From Actinomadura macra NBRC 14102 (GTDB lineage: Bacteria > Actinomycetota > Actinomycetes > Streptosporangiales > Streptosporangiaceae), in the NCBI RefSeq assembly GCF_001552215.1, contig NZ_BCQT01000003.1:186001-250000 (forward strand): a stretch of DNA of 64,000 nt, read 5' to 3'. The first letter of the stretch is position 1, and every line of letters begins with the position of its first letter. Below the pieces are notes generated by a model. It worked only from the letters and a program-made list of their open reading frames with translations, was not told the origin of the DNA and did not search any database. Of the stretch, positions 1 to 9,082 are shown one piece after another. The translations under genes were made by a program, and so were the position numbers.

Positions 1-3000
1 CTCCGACAATTCTGTACGCAGGCAGAGGGCCCATCCTACGCATGGTGGCAGGGGCCCGCATGGGCGGGCAAATCTGCACTGATGGCATCACTGGTACTGA
101 ACCCGCCCTCAGGCGTGCGGATAGTGTCGTTCTTCATCACGGCTCGATGGGCAGGGCAGAGCGACCGAGCCGCTTTTCTTGAGGCGACATTGGTGCAGTT
201 GGCCGGGATCACCGGAGAGCCGCTACCCGATGTTCTGACGGAGTCGAGCCGTCATGATTGGTTCTTACGATTGCTGGACGAAGCGGCGCTCGCATGTGAA
301 CGTGATGGCGTCCGGCTGGTTCTGGTGATCGACGGGCTGGACGAGGACAGCGGGGTGACGGCCGGCGCGGGAGCGCACAGCATCGCAGCCCTGCTCCCCG
401 CGGCACCGGCCCGAGGACTGCGCGTGGTCGTGGCGGGAAGGCCGCACCCGCGGATCCCCTCCGATGTGCCTCACTGGCACCCGCTGAAGGACGGCGGCAT
501 CATCCGCCCGCTGAGCGTCTCGCGGAAGGCGGAGCTCGTCCGCAAGGAGGCGGAACGCCAGCTGGTGCACCTTGTGGACGACGCCGGTCTCGGCCGAGAA
601 CTGCTGGGGCTGGTGACCGCCGCCGGTGGCGGCCTGAGCGGCGATGATCTGGCCGAGCTCGCCGATGTGTCGGTGTGGCAGGTCGAGCGCGTGCTGGACG
701 CTGTCACCGGGCGAGCCTTCATGACTCGTGACGGAACCTGGCGACCTGAATCGGTGCCCCAGTTCGTCTTGGCCCACGAGGAGCTCCAGCGAACCGCGGC
801 GCATTGCCTGGGTGACGCCGCTCTCGCCGGATGGCGAGACCGCCTGCATCAGTGGGCCGACCGGTACCGGCGGCAGGGCTGGCCGGCGGAGACGCCTGAG
901 TACCTACTGCGCGGGTACCTGGCGATGCTGCATGGCGTTGGAGATCTCCCCCGGATGACAGACCTGGCCACTGACCGTATCCGGCTTGATCGGATGCTGG
1001 ATGTCAGCGGTGGCGACGCGACCGCTATCGCGGACATCATCACGGTGCAGGAATTCGTCCGAGACCAGAAGCAGCCGGACCTTTCAGCGAGCCTGCGTCT
1101 GGCATTCACCAGGGAGCGCATCGCCCGGCGTAACAGCTACATTCCCACCGACCTGCCGGTGACCTGGGCGCAGATCGGCAATCCGATTCGAGCAGAGGCA
1201 CTCGCCCGCTCCATCACCGATGTCGCCGAGCAGGCGCGCGCGCTCAGGACACTGGCTACGGCGCTGGCCCACGGCGGTGATCTAGCACGGGCCGAGTACG
1301 TCGCCGGCTCCATCACCGAACCCTCCGAACTCGCCCAGGCGTTGAACGCGATCGTCGGAGCGTTGGCCGCCAGCGGTGATCTGGCACGGGCCGAGCACAT
1401 CGCAGGCTCCATCACCGATCCTTCCAAGCGATCCCAGGCGTTGAACGCGATCGTCAGAGCGCTGGCCGCCAGCGGTGACCTGGCACGAACCGAGCGCATC
1501 GTCATGTCTGTCTCGGATCCCTACGAGCAGGCTCAGGTGCTGACGGCGCTTGCCACGACCGTGGCCGGCAACGGCGAGATGAAGCAGGCCATCCGTGTCG
1601 CGCGGTCCATCACCGACCGCTCCGCGAGAGCACGGGCGTTGACGGCGCTCGCCACGATCGGCAGCGGTGACCTGAAACAGGTCGAGCACATCGCCAAGTC
1701 TCTCACCGATCCCTACGAGCAGGCTCAGGTGCTGACCGCGCTCGCCACGAGCATGGCCGGCAACGGCGAACTGAAACGGGCCAAGCGGGTCGCGCGTGCG
1801 ATTCCCCGTCGGTACGCGCCGGGCCCGGCTCTGATCGCCCTGGCCACTGCGATGGCCAAGGCGGGAGACCTGGATCAGGCCATGAGCATCGTCGACTCCA
1901 TCACCTACCCGCCGGACCGGGCTGAAGCGTTGACGGCGGTGGCTCGGGCGGCGACCCGGAGCGGTGACTTCGGCCGGGCGCGTCAGTTCGGGGAACTGGC
2001 CGCGGACATCATCCCGTCATTCTGGCCTTCTTCGGATCAGGTCGGGGCGTTGACGGCGGTGGCTCGGGCGGCGACCGAGAACGGTGACTTCGGCCGGGCA
2101 CGCTGGCTCGCGGAAACGGCCGCGAACATCGTCCTGTCGTTCAGCCGTGCTTCGGATCAGGTCGGGGCGTTGACGGCGGTGGCTCGGGTGGCGACCCAGA
2201 GCGGTGACTTCGGCCGGGCGCGTCAGCTCGCGGAATCGGCTGAGGACATCACCGACTCCGTCATCTCCTCCGCCGAGAAGGTCCGGATGCTGACAGCGCT
2301 GGCCCGAGCAGCAGGCGAGAACGGTGACTTCGGCCCGGCGCGCCGGCTCGCGGAATCGGCCGAGAGCACAGCGCGCTCCATCAGCCACCCCTCCGATCAG
2401 GCTCGAGCGCTGACGGAACTGGCGCACGAGGCGACCGAGAACGGAGACCTCGATCGGGCCAGGTACATCGCCGGCTCCATTGCCGACCCCTCGGGGCGGG
2501 CCCGGGCGCTGACCGAGATGGCCACGACGGTGGCCACGGGCGGCGACTTCGGCCGGGCCAGGTACATCGCCCACTCCATCGCCGACCCCGCGGCGGAGGC
2601 GCAGGCGTTGACGGCGGTGGCCCGGGTGGCGGCCGATGGCGGGGACATCGACCAGGCGCGGGACCTGGCGAGTTCGGCCGAGCGCATCGCCCGTGCCATC
2701 AGCCACCCAATCGAGCAGGCTCGGGCGCAGGTGTTGCTGGCCCGGGCCGTGGCCTCCAGCGGCGACCCGGACTGCGCCGAACGCATTGCCCGGTCCATCG
2801 CCCATCCTGATGAGCAGACCCGGGCGCTGACAGACCTGGCCATCGCCGTCGCCGACAGCGGCGATCTGGAGCGCGCCGACAGCATCGTTCAATCCATCAC
2901 CGACGAATACGAGCAGACCCGGGCACTGCGAGCGCTTGCCGTCGCCACCGCCACCGGTGGTGACCTGGACCGCGCCGAAGGCATCGCCCGGTCCATTTCT

Positions 3001-4116
3001 CACACCACTGAGCAGGCTCAGGCGTTGACGGAACTGGCTACGACCATGGTCTCCAAAGGCGATCCAGACCACGCCGAGCGCATCGTCCGATCCATCAGCG
3101 AACCCCTGGAGCAGGCACGAGCGCAGGTGTTGCTGGCCACGACCGTGGCCTCCAACGGTGACGCGGATCGCGCCGAACGTATCGCCCGGTCCATCGCCCA
3201 TCCTGACGAGCTGACCCAGGCGTTGACGGAACTGACCGCCATCATGGCCTCCAACGGTGACCCAGATCGCGCCGAGCGCATCGCCCGGTCCATTACTCAT
3301 CAGTACGAGCGGACCCGGGCGTTGACGGAGCTGGCCTGCACCATGGCCAATAGGGGTGACCAGGTCCGAGCGCAAGAACTGGCGAAATCAGTCGAGAGCA
3401 GCGCCGGCTCCATCAGATTTCTCTCCGAGAAAGCCCAGGCCCGTAGCCTGCTTGCCAGGGTGGTGGCGGTAAGCGGCGACCTGGACCGCGCCGAGAGCAT
3501 CGCTCATTCGATCACCGTCTCGTTGGGGGACGCTCAGCCGCTGGCGGCGGTGGCCATGGCAGCGGCTGAAGGGGGCAACCTGGAGCGGGCCAAGAGCATC
3601 ACCGGATCCATCATCAACCCCCACCTTCACGCTCAGACGCTGATGGCGCTGGCCAAAGTGGCGAGCAAGAGCGGAGATTTGTATCAGGCACGTGAGCTTG
3701 CGGAATCAGCCGAACGTATCGCTCGCGCCATTCCCTCTCCCTATGAGCAGGCTCGGGCCTTGATGGCCGTGGCCATGGCCGCCACGCAGAACGGTGACCT
3801 GGGGCGGGCCGAACGTATCGCTCGCGCCATCCCCTTTCCCTATGAGCAGGCTCGGGCCTTGATGGCCGTGGCCATGGCCGCCGCAGAGAACGGCGATCTG
3901 AAGCGCGCCGCGGCCATCGGCCACTCACTCACCGACCCGTACGAGCAGGCCGCGGTGGTGACCGCGATGGTCGGCCAGGCCGGGGCGGACCAGCCCCGGC
4001 GGCTGCTCGCGGATGCGCTGACCAGCGCTTCCCCCTATGCCTTGCTGCACGCGGTCGCCGCGACCGATCCGGAAGCGCTGGTGGCTGCCGCACCGCATGG
4101 TCTAGAGGAGTTCTGA
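1..4116 (+). CDS. STAND-like P-loop NTPase with long TPR-like repeat array (5' end outside window)
   Basis: The reading frame is open from base 1, so the gene begins upstream; the ATG at 82 lies just after the Walker A motif (GPAWAGKS, codons 18-25) and cannot be the true start. A hydrophobic Walker B-like strand ending IDGLDED follows at codons 106-116. After a helical region, from about codon 395 to the end the protein is an array of roughly two dozen or more repeats of about 33 residues with consensus ALTxLAxxxAxxGDLDRAExIARSI, a TPR-like helix-turn-helix solenoid. This is STAND architecture: a signalling NTPase whose repeat array senses a ligand. Any N-terminal effector domain is off the window. 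Neighbouring repeats are nearly identical at the DNA level, for example around 1970-2220 and 3710-3890, which indicates recent unit duplication. Function is inferred from architecture only. Confidence 0.8.
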   Translation, partial: LRQFCTQAEGPSYAWWQGPAWAGKSALMASLVLNPPSGVRIVSFFITARWAGQSDRAAFLEATLVQLAGITGEPLPDVLTESSRHDWFLRLLDEAALACERDGVRLVLVIDGLDEDSGVTAGAGAHSIAALLPAAPARGLRVVVAGRPHPRIPSDVPHWHPLKDGGIIRPLSVSRKAELVRKEAERQLVHLVDDAGLGRELLGLVTAAGGGLSGDDLAELADVSVWQVERVLDAVTGRAFMTRDGTWRPESVPQFVLAHEELQRTAAHCLGDAALAGWRDRLHQWADRYRRQGWPAETPEYLLRGYLAMLHGVGDLPRMTDLATDRIRLDRMLDVSGGDATAIADIITVQEFVRDQKQPDLSASLRLAFTRERIARRNSYIPTDLPVTWAQIGNPIRAEALARSITDVAEQARALRTLATALAHGGDLARAEYVAGSITEPSELAQALNAIVGALAASGDLARAEHIAGSITDPSKRSQALNAIVRALAASGDLARTERIVMSVSDPYEQAQVLTALATTVAGNGEMKQAIRVARSITDRSARARALTALATIGSGDLKQVEHIAKSLTDPYEQAQVLTALATSMAGNGELKRAKRVARAIPRRYAPGPALIALATAMAKAGDLDQAMSIVDSITYPPDRAEALTAVARAATRSGDFGRARQFGELAADIIPSFWPSSDQVGALTAVARAATENGDFGRARWLAETAANIVLSFSRASDQVGALTAVARVATQSGDFGRARQLAESAEDITDSVISSAEKVRMLTALARAAGENGDFGPARRLAESAESTARSISHPSDQARALTELAHEATENGDLDRARYIAGSIADPSGRARALTEMATTVATGGDFGRARYIAHSIADPAAEAQALTAVARVAADGGDIDQARDLASSAERIARAISHPIEQARAQVLLARAVASSGDPDCAERIARSIAHPDEQTRALTDLAIAVADSGDLERADSIVQSITDEYEQTRALRALAVATATGGDLDRAEGIARSISHTTEQAQALTELATTMVSKGDPDHAERIVRSISEPLEQARAQVLLATTVASNGDADRAERIARSIAHPDELTQALTELTAIMASNGDPDRAERIARSITHQYERTRALTELACTMANRGDQVRAQELAKSVESSAGSIRFLSEKAQARSLLARVVAVSGDLDRAESIAHSITVSLGDAQPLAAVAMAAAEGGNLERAKSITGSIINPHLHAQTLMALAKVASKSGDLYQARELAESAERIARAIPSPYEQARALMAVAMAATQNGDLGRAERIARAIPFPYEQARALMAVAMAAAENGDLKRAAAIGHSLTDPYEQAAVVTAMVGQAGADQPRRLLADALTSASPYALLHAVAATDPEALVAAAPHGLEEF

Positions 4117-4194
4117 ACGTTTCCGGACCAGTCTGCTGGGTTCGGTCGCCAGGGGATGCGGACCGTCCACTCGGCGATCGCGCAGGTCCTCCTG

Positions 4195-4821
4195 TCACGG
4201 GGTGGTGGAGCGATCGGGCACGGCCTGGAATGAGCGCAGGTGGGTGAAGGCCGCGTCGAGTGCCACGCTGAGCGGCTCGGCGCTCCTGTGTGTCTTGGCG
4301 AGGAGAAGACCACCCTGAAGGCTCGCGAAGACCGCGGTGGCCAGCTTTTCGGGGTCCGCATCCGGGACGAGCCCGCCGCGCCTGCGCATGCTGTCCAGGC
4401 CCGCCACCAGATACCGTTCCCAGTTCGCGAAGCAGCGCGCCAGGTCGGCCCTCGCCGCCTCATCGCGGCCCGCGAGTTCGCTGGCGAGGGTCCCGATGGG
4501 GCAGCCGGGAAAGTCGTGCGACGCGCTCTCCGCAATGATCGTTTCGAGCCAGCGGCGGATCCCGCTCCAGCTGTCGAGCCCGGTGAGCAGGGGCATCTGC
4601 TCGTCCAGGACGTTCTGGAACCGGTGGGCGATCACGGCGCGGACGAGATCGTCCTTGCCGGAGAAGAAGTGGTACAGCTGGCTCTTGCTCGCCCCGGCGT
4701 CGGCGAGGATCCGGTCGATTCCGGTCCCCTCAACGCCGAGATCGTCCATCAGCGCGGCGGCCGCGTCGACGATCCGCTGGCGGCTACGCCGGCCTCGCTC
4801 GGTCGTCGGTTCATGCGCCAT
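4195..4821 (-). CDS. TetR family transcriptional regulator
   Basis: A 208-residue repressor, normal for TetR. The N-terminal helix-turn-helix follows the family pattern (RQRIVDAAAALM, then GVEGTGIDRILADAGASKSQLYHFFSGKDDLV), followed by an all-helical ligand-binding domain with FPGCPIG and WERYL segments. The frame extends further upstream, but the ATG at 4821 is preferred because it gives the standard short N-terminus (MAHEPTTERGRRSRQ) and leaves the operator-like palindromes at 4842-4886 non-coding. It is transcribed divergently from the two short-chain dehydrogenases at 4937 and 5751, its probable targets. The inducing ligand cannot be told from sequence. Confidence 0.9.
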   Translation of the reverse strand: MAHEPTTERGRRSRQRIVDAAAALMDDLGVEGTGIDRILADAGASKSQLYHFFSGKDDLVRAVIAHRFQNVLDEQMPLLTGLDSWSGIRRWLETIIAESASHDFPGCPIGTLASELAGRDEAARADLARCFANWERYLVAGLDSMRRRGGLVPDADPEKLATAVFASLQGGLLLAKTHRSAEPLSVALDAAFTHLRSFQAVPDRSTTP

Positions 4822-4841
4822 GACAGCGATCCTACGTGTAC

Positions 4842-4886
4842 TGGACAGGTCGGTCCACTTTTCCTTAGAGTGGACCGGTCGGTCCA
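4842..4886. promoter_or_regulatory. Two TetR operator-like palindromes
   Basis: TGGACAGGTCGGTCCA (4842-4857) and TGGACCGGTCGGTCCA (4871-4886) are near-perfect 16-bp palindromes sharing 15 of 16 bases. Their starts are 29 bp apart, about three helical turns. They lie between the divergent TetR gene and the first SDR. GACCGGTC-type cores are common in TetR-family operators, so autoregulation and control of the SDR pair is the natural inference. Confidence 0.75.
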
Positions 4887-4936
4887 GTCCGATCGGGCAC
4901 TCAGCGGGGCCGGCAGGTATGCGAAGGAGCACCGCC

Positions 4937-5692
4937 GTGACCGGACAGACCTCTCACCCCGTCGCGCTCGTCACCGGCGGCACCACCGGTATCGGCCTGG
5001 CGACGGCCAGGCAGCTCCACGCCGACGGGTTCGCCGTGCTCGTCACCGGACAGAATCGCGACACCTTGGCCGCCGCCGAGCGGGTGCTTCCCGAGGACGT
5101 CGTCGTCCTGCGCGCCGATGCGCGGATCCCCGGCGACGCCGAGAAACTCGCCGCCGAGGTCGACAGGCGGTTCGGAGGACTCGACCTGGCGTTCCTCAAC
5201 GCGGGTGTCGGTAGGTTCGCGCCGCTGGAGGCCGTCGACGAAGCCTTCTACGACGAACACTTCGACATCAATGTCAAAGGACAGCTCTTCACATTGCAGC
5301 GCGTTCTTCCCCTGCTCGTCCCCGGTAGCGGGGTGATCTTCAGTGGTGCGGTCAGCGTCGAGCTGGGGCAGCCGAACTGGTCGGTCTACAGCGCGACGAA
5401 GGGCGCCGTCGCGTCCATGGTCCGCGCCCTGGCGGTGGAACTGGCTCCTCGGGGCATCCGCGTCAACGTCGTGAGCCCGGGGCCGGTGGACACGCCCGCC
5501 CTCGACAAACTCGGTCTGCCCGGCGCCGCCCTCGCTGATTTCCGGGAGACCATCCCCGTGCATATCCCACTGGGCCGCATCGGGACCGCAGAGGATGTGG
5601 CGCGAATGGTCTCCTTTCTGGCCTCACCCGCGGCCGGCTATATCACCGGAACGGACATCCTCGTCGATGGCGGCTTGTCCGCCGGCGTGTAG
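4937..5692 (+). CDS. Short-chain dehydrogenase/reductase (SDR), copy 1
   Basis: A 251-residue classical SDR with NAD(P)-binding TGGTTGIG near the N-terminus, LNAGVG, an active-site YSATK, and a C-terminus ending with the usual TGTDILVDGG. The start is the GTG at 4937, preceded by AAGGAG at good spacing; it aligns with the start of the paralogue downstream. It lies just downstream of two TetR operator-like palindromes, so it is probably repressed by the divergent regulator. It probably oxidises or reduces a small carbonyl or alcohol; the substrate is unknown. Confidence 0.88.
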   Translation: MTGQTSHPVALVTGGTTGIGLATARQLHADGFAVLVTGQNRDTLAAAERVLPEDVVVLRADARIPGDAEKLAAEVDRRFGGLDLAFLNAGVGRFAPLEAVDEAFYDEHFDINVKGQLFTLQRVLPLLVPGSGVIFSGAVSVELGQPNWSVYSATKGAVASMVRALAVELAPRGIRVNVVSPGPVDTPALDKLGLPGAALADFRETIPVHIPLGRIGTAEDVARMVSFLASPAAGYITGTDILVDGGLSAGV

Positions 5693-5750
5693 GTCCAACG
5701 TTCGCGTTGCAGGTTCAAGCGACTGATTCACGAGAGGTTGGAAGATCTTT

Positions 5751-6515
5751 ATGACAGAGGAGACGTCCTGTCCCGTGGCGCTCATCACCGGCGGAACCTC
5801 CGGGATCGGCCTCGCCACGGCCCGGGCGCTGCATGCGGACGGTTACGCCGTCCTTGTCACCGGGCGGAATCCGCACAACCTCGCCGCGGCCGAACGCGCG
5901 CTTCCCAGCGGTGTCGCGGTTCTGCGCGCCGATGCGGGCGTTCTCGCGGAGATCGACGTCCTCGCCGCGGAGGCCCGTGCGCGGTACGGCAAACTCGACC
6001 TGGTCTTCCTGAACGCCGCGGTAGCGCGATCCGCATCCCTTGAAAGCCTTGACGAGCAATTCTACGACGAGCATTTCGATGTCAATGTCAAAGGGCAGTT
6101 CTTCACTCTCCAGCGCATGCTTCCTCTGATCGTCGACGGTGGCAGCGTCATCTTCAGCGGTTCGCGGATCGCGAAACGTGCGTTCGCCGGATGGTCGGTG
6201 TACGGCGCGAGCAAGGGCGCCCTGCTGTCGATGGCGCGGGCGCTGGCCATCGAGCTCGCGCCGCGCCGGATCCGGGTGAACACGGTGAGTCCGGGGCCCA
6301 TCGACACCCCGGCGTTGAAGAAGCAGGGGTTTTCTCCGGAGAAGCTCGATGACTTCCGCTCGGAGATGGCCCTCCGGGTGCCCTTGGGGCGCCTCGGATC
6401 TGATGACGAAGTAGCGCGCGTGGTCGCGTTTCTCGCCTCACCCGCGGCGTCCTACATCACGGGATCGGATGTCGTCGTCGACGGAGGGATGTTCACCACG
6501 CTGCCTTCCCGGTAG
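5751..6515 (+). CDS. Short-chain dehydrogenase/reductase (SDR), copy 2
   Basis: A 254-residue classical SDR with TGGTSGIG, LNAAVA, catalytic YGASK and terminal TGSDVVVDGG. It is closely similar to the SDR 58 bp upstream throughout, including EQFYDEHFDVNVKGQFFTLQ against EAFYDEHFDINVKGQLFTLQ, so the two arose by tandem duplication. It probably shares the TetR-controlled transcript. The paralogues have diverged mainly in the region after the catalytic motif that shapes the substrate pocket. Substrate unknown. Confidence 0.88.
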   Translation: MTEETSCPVALITGGTSGIGLATARALHADGYAVLVTGRNPHNLAAAERALPSGVAVLRADAGVLAEIDVLAAEARARYGKLDLVFLNAAVARSASLESLDEQFYDEHFDVNVKGQFFTLQRMLPLIVDGGSVIFSGSRIAKRAFAGWSVYGASKGALLSMARALAIELAPRRIRVNTVSPGPIDTPALKKQGFSPEKLDDFRSEMALRVPLGRLGSDDEVARVVAFLASPAASYITGSDVVVDGGMFTTLPSR

Positions 6516-6675
6516 GCGGTGGTGCGTCGGGTAGGACGGCGAGGGCGCTGAGGGCGGCGGCGGTCAGAAGCGCCGCGCCGATGGACAGGCCGAGTGCGTA
6601 GCCCTCGTTGAGCGCCTCGGGTGCGGCGCTCTGGCCGGTGCGGTGCTGGGCCACGGTGCAACATCCGGAGGTCCA
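6493..6675 (-). pseudogene. C-terminal remnant of an MFS (DHA2-type) drug exporter
   Basis: Read on the minus strand this stretch encodes AQHRTGQSAAPEALNEGY followed by a hydrophobic helix (ALGLSIGAALLTAAALSALAVL) and a stop. That resembles the last transmembrane segment and tail of DHA2-family major facilitator exporters. The frame is stopped just upstream (TGA at 6678-6676) and no other frame continues a transporter, so only the 3' end survives. It overlaps the end of the SDR by 23 bp. The remainder of the 6516-6813 gap contains no recognisable gene. Confidence 0.5.
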
Positions 6676-6813
6676 TCAGTGTCTTGGCGATCGCCGGGAG
6701 GGCGCTGACCTCCGAGCGCCGCGCCCGGGAAGAGCGCGAACGCCGGACGGGACGCCGTGTCCGGGATCAGCTGCTCCGGCATCGCCAGATCGACCGGCCT
6801 CACCCGCCCGGCG

Positions 6814-8961
6814 TCACGAACTCGTGAGGATCACGAGGCGCTGGGTCGCCCGGGTCATCGCGACATAGCGGTCGACCGCCCCTTCGATCCCCTCGCCGAA
6901 CGTCTCCGGATCGATCAGGACGACCAGGTCGAATTCGAGCCCCTTCGACAGCTCCGGGGTCAGCGACCGGACGCGTGACGTCGCGCGGAACGCGGGATCG
7001 CCGATGACGCAGGCGATCCCGTCGGCATGCGCGGCCAGCCACTCGTCGAGGATCGAGCCCAGATCCGAGGTGGACCCGTGGACGACGGGAACGCCGCCGG
7101 CGCGGATGGAGGTCGGCACGTTGGCGTCCGGGAGCACGGTCCGGATGACCGGCTCGGCCTCCGTCATGACCTCTTCCGGCGTCCGGTAGTTGATGCTCAG
7201 GGTAGCCACGTCGATCCGGTCGAGCCCGATCCGCTCCAGCCGCTCCCGCCACGACTCGGTGAACCCGTGCCTGGCCTGGGCGCGGTCCCCGACGATGGTG
7301 AGGCTCCGGGACGGGCAGCGCAGCAGCACCATCTGCCACTCCGCGTCGGTCAGTTCCTGAGCCTCGTCCACGACGATGTGCGCGAACGGGCCGGCGAGCA
7401 GGTCCGGGGTGGTGCTGGACAGCGCGGTCTCGTCGACCAGGATGCTCTGTGCGTCCTCCCCCCGCAGCATCGTCACCACGCCTTCCCCGTCGTCATCGGC
7501 CTCAAGGAGATCGTCGACGACCCTGGCCATGCGTTCGCGTTCGGCGGCGACCGTGGCGTTGTGCCGGCGCCGGCGCCGTGACGCCTCCGGGTCCCCGAGC
7601 CGCTGGCGGGCGGCGTCCAGCAGCGGCAGGTCGGACACAGTCCAGGCATGGGCGTCCCGGCGCTGGAGCGTGCGGACGTCGTCGGGGTCGAGCCAGGGAG
7701 CGCACCACCGCAGGTAGGCGGGCACCGACCAGAGGTCTCCGACGAGGTCGGTCGCTTCGAGCAACGGCCACGCCCTGTGGAGGGCCGTGAGCAGTTCCCT
7801 GTCCTGGAGCAGCGACTTGCGGAGCAGGTCGGACGAGACCTCGTCGTCGTGCTTGTCCAGGAGGATCGTGACCAGTTCCTCCCAGATCTGGTCGTGCGCC
7901 TCGTTGTGCGGAGTACCCGGCTCACGTGCCGCGAACGCCTCGGCCCAATCGTCGGCGCTCAGCCAGACGTCGGACCATTGGGTCGTGACCGTCATCCCCT
8001 CGGTCGGCGGCCGCTCATAGAACCGGACGGCCTTGTCGATCGCCTTCACGAGGGCCGCGGACGACTTCAGCCGGGCCACGCTCGGGTCGGTCTCGGTCCC
8101 CGCCGCGGCTCCCTCGACGACGAGATCCCGCAGGGTGCAGGTCTGCACGCCCTCCTCGCCGAGGCTGGGCAGGACGTCGCCGACATAGGCCAGGTAGGGC
8201 TGGTGCGGACCGACGAACAGGACCCCGCCCCGGCGGTGACCGAGGCGGGGGTCGGAGTACAGGAGGTAGGCGGAGCGGTGCAGGGCGACGACGGTCTTCC
8301 CGGTGCCCGGGCCGCCGTCGACGACGAGGGCGCCCGCCGATCCCGCGCGGATGATCGCGTCCTGGTCGGCCTGGATGGTGCCGAGGACGTCTCGCATCCG
8401 GGCCGACCGGTGGCCGCCGAGGCTGGCGATGAAGGCGGACTGGTCGTCGAGCGCGGCGTGCCCTTCGAACCCGTCCGAGGCGAACACCTCGTCCCAGTAG
8501 TCGCTGACCAGGCCGCGGGTCCAGCGATACCTGCGCCGGCTCGCCAGCCCCATCGGGTTGGCGTGGGTCGCTCCGAAGAACGGCTCGGCCGCGGGGGACC
8601 GCCAGTCGAGCAGCAGCCGGCGACCCGCGTCGTCCTTGAGGCCGAGCCGCCCGACGTAGACGGGCTCGGGATCGTCCGCGCCGACGATGCGTCCGAGGCA
8701 CAGGTCCAGGCTGAAGCGACGCAGGGTGCGCAGGCGGCCGGCCAGCCGGTAGATCTCCAGGTCCCGGTCCATCGCACCCTGGCCTGTGCCGCCGGGCGCC
8801 CGGCGCTCGGCGTCGAGGCGGTCGGACAGGTCCGCGATCGACTGATCGAGGCTCCGCGCGATGGCCGCGAAGTGCCGCTCATCGTCGGCGATCAGTGCCG
8901 GATCGGCCTTGGGGGTGAGATGGTCGGGAAGGTCGAAAGCGCTGGTAGTCAGGGAGTTCAC
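6814..8961 (-). CDS. helR: HelR/HelD-like RNA polymerase recycling ATPase
   Basis: A 715-residue UvrD-like superfamily 1 protein. HelD/HelR proteins bind RNA polymerase and pull it off stalled or drug-blocked complexes; HelR homologues give rifamycin tolerance. An N-terminal helical region (about 22-90) precedes LLLDWRSPAAEPFF, then Walker A GGPGTGKT (216-223), Walker B VVDEAQELTDAEW, and helicase motif VI YVAMTRATQRLV near the C-terminus. The open frame reaches 9072, but that would put the rifamycin-associated element at 9014-9032 inside the gene. The GTG at 8961, giving MNSLTTSAFDLPDH, is therefore preferred, though its ribosome site (GAGG) is weak. It appears to be monocistronic under its own promoter. 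Confidence 0.85.
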   Translation of the reverse strand: MNSLTTSAFDLPDHLTPKADPALIADDERHFAAIARSLDQSIADLSDRLDAERRAPGGTGQGAMDRDLEIYRLAGRLRTLRRFSLDLCLGRIVGADDPEPVYVGRLGLKDDAGRRLLLDWRSPAAEPFFGATHANPMGLASRRRYRWTRGLVSDYWDEVFASDGFEGHAALDDQSAFIASLGGHRSARMRDVLGTIQADQDAIIRAGSAGALVVDGGPGTGKTVVALHRSAYLLYSDPRLGHRRGGVLFVGPHQPYLAYVGDVLPSLGEEGVQTCTLRDLVVEGAAAGTETDPSVARLKSSAALVKAIDKAVRFYERPPTEGMTVTTQWSDVWLSADDWAEAFAAREPGTPHNEAHDQIWEELVTILLDKHDDEVSSDLLRKSLLQDRELLTALHRAWPLLEATDLVGDLWSVPAYLRWCAPWLDPDDVRTLQRRDAHAWTVSDLPLLDAARQRLGDPEASRRRRRHNATVAAERERMARVVDDLLEADDDGEGVVTMLRGEDAQSILVDETALSSTTPDLLAGPFAHIVVDEAQELTDAEWQMVLLRCPSRSLTIVGDRAQARHGFTESWRERLERIGLDRIDVATLSINYRTPEEVMTEAEPVIRTVLPDANVPTSIRAGGVPVVHGSTSDLGSILDEWLAAHADGIACVIGDPAFRATSRVRSLTPELSKGLEFDLVVLIDPETFGEGIEGAVDRYVAMTRATQRLVILTSS

Positions 8962-9013
8962 GTCCTCGGCTCGGAAGATTCTGGCCTCGGCCGTCGATTG
9001 TGCGGCACCACCC

Positions 9014-9032
9014 GGGTCTTGCCGCAAGCCCC
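9014..9032 (-). promoter_or_regulatory. Rifamycin-associated element (RAE) upstream of helR
   Basis: On the minus strand these 19 bases read GGGGCTTGCGGCAAGACCC, an inverted repeat around TTGCGGCAA. As I recall it, the published RAE of rifamycin-inducible actinobacterial genes is the same except for one base. It lies 53 bp upstream of the proposed helR start and in the correct orientation, so rifamycin-inducible expression is predicted. Confidence 0.85.
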
Positions 9033-9082
9033 CTGCTGCGCTATACGTTGAAAATGGAAGGGACCGGCCCACCCCCGAACGG

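Noticed and set aside
2017..3375. Minus-strand open frame of about 450 residues and direct-repeat-like DNA within the first gene
   Set aside because: The DNA repeats are the codons of the TPR-like units on the plus strand. There is no spacer/repeat alternation of a CRISPR array, and the minus frame has low-complexity composition.
8961..9072. Extending helR to the upstream start at 9072
   Set aside because: The added 37 residues would code through the rifamycin-associated element and lack similarity to the family N-terminus.
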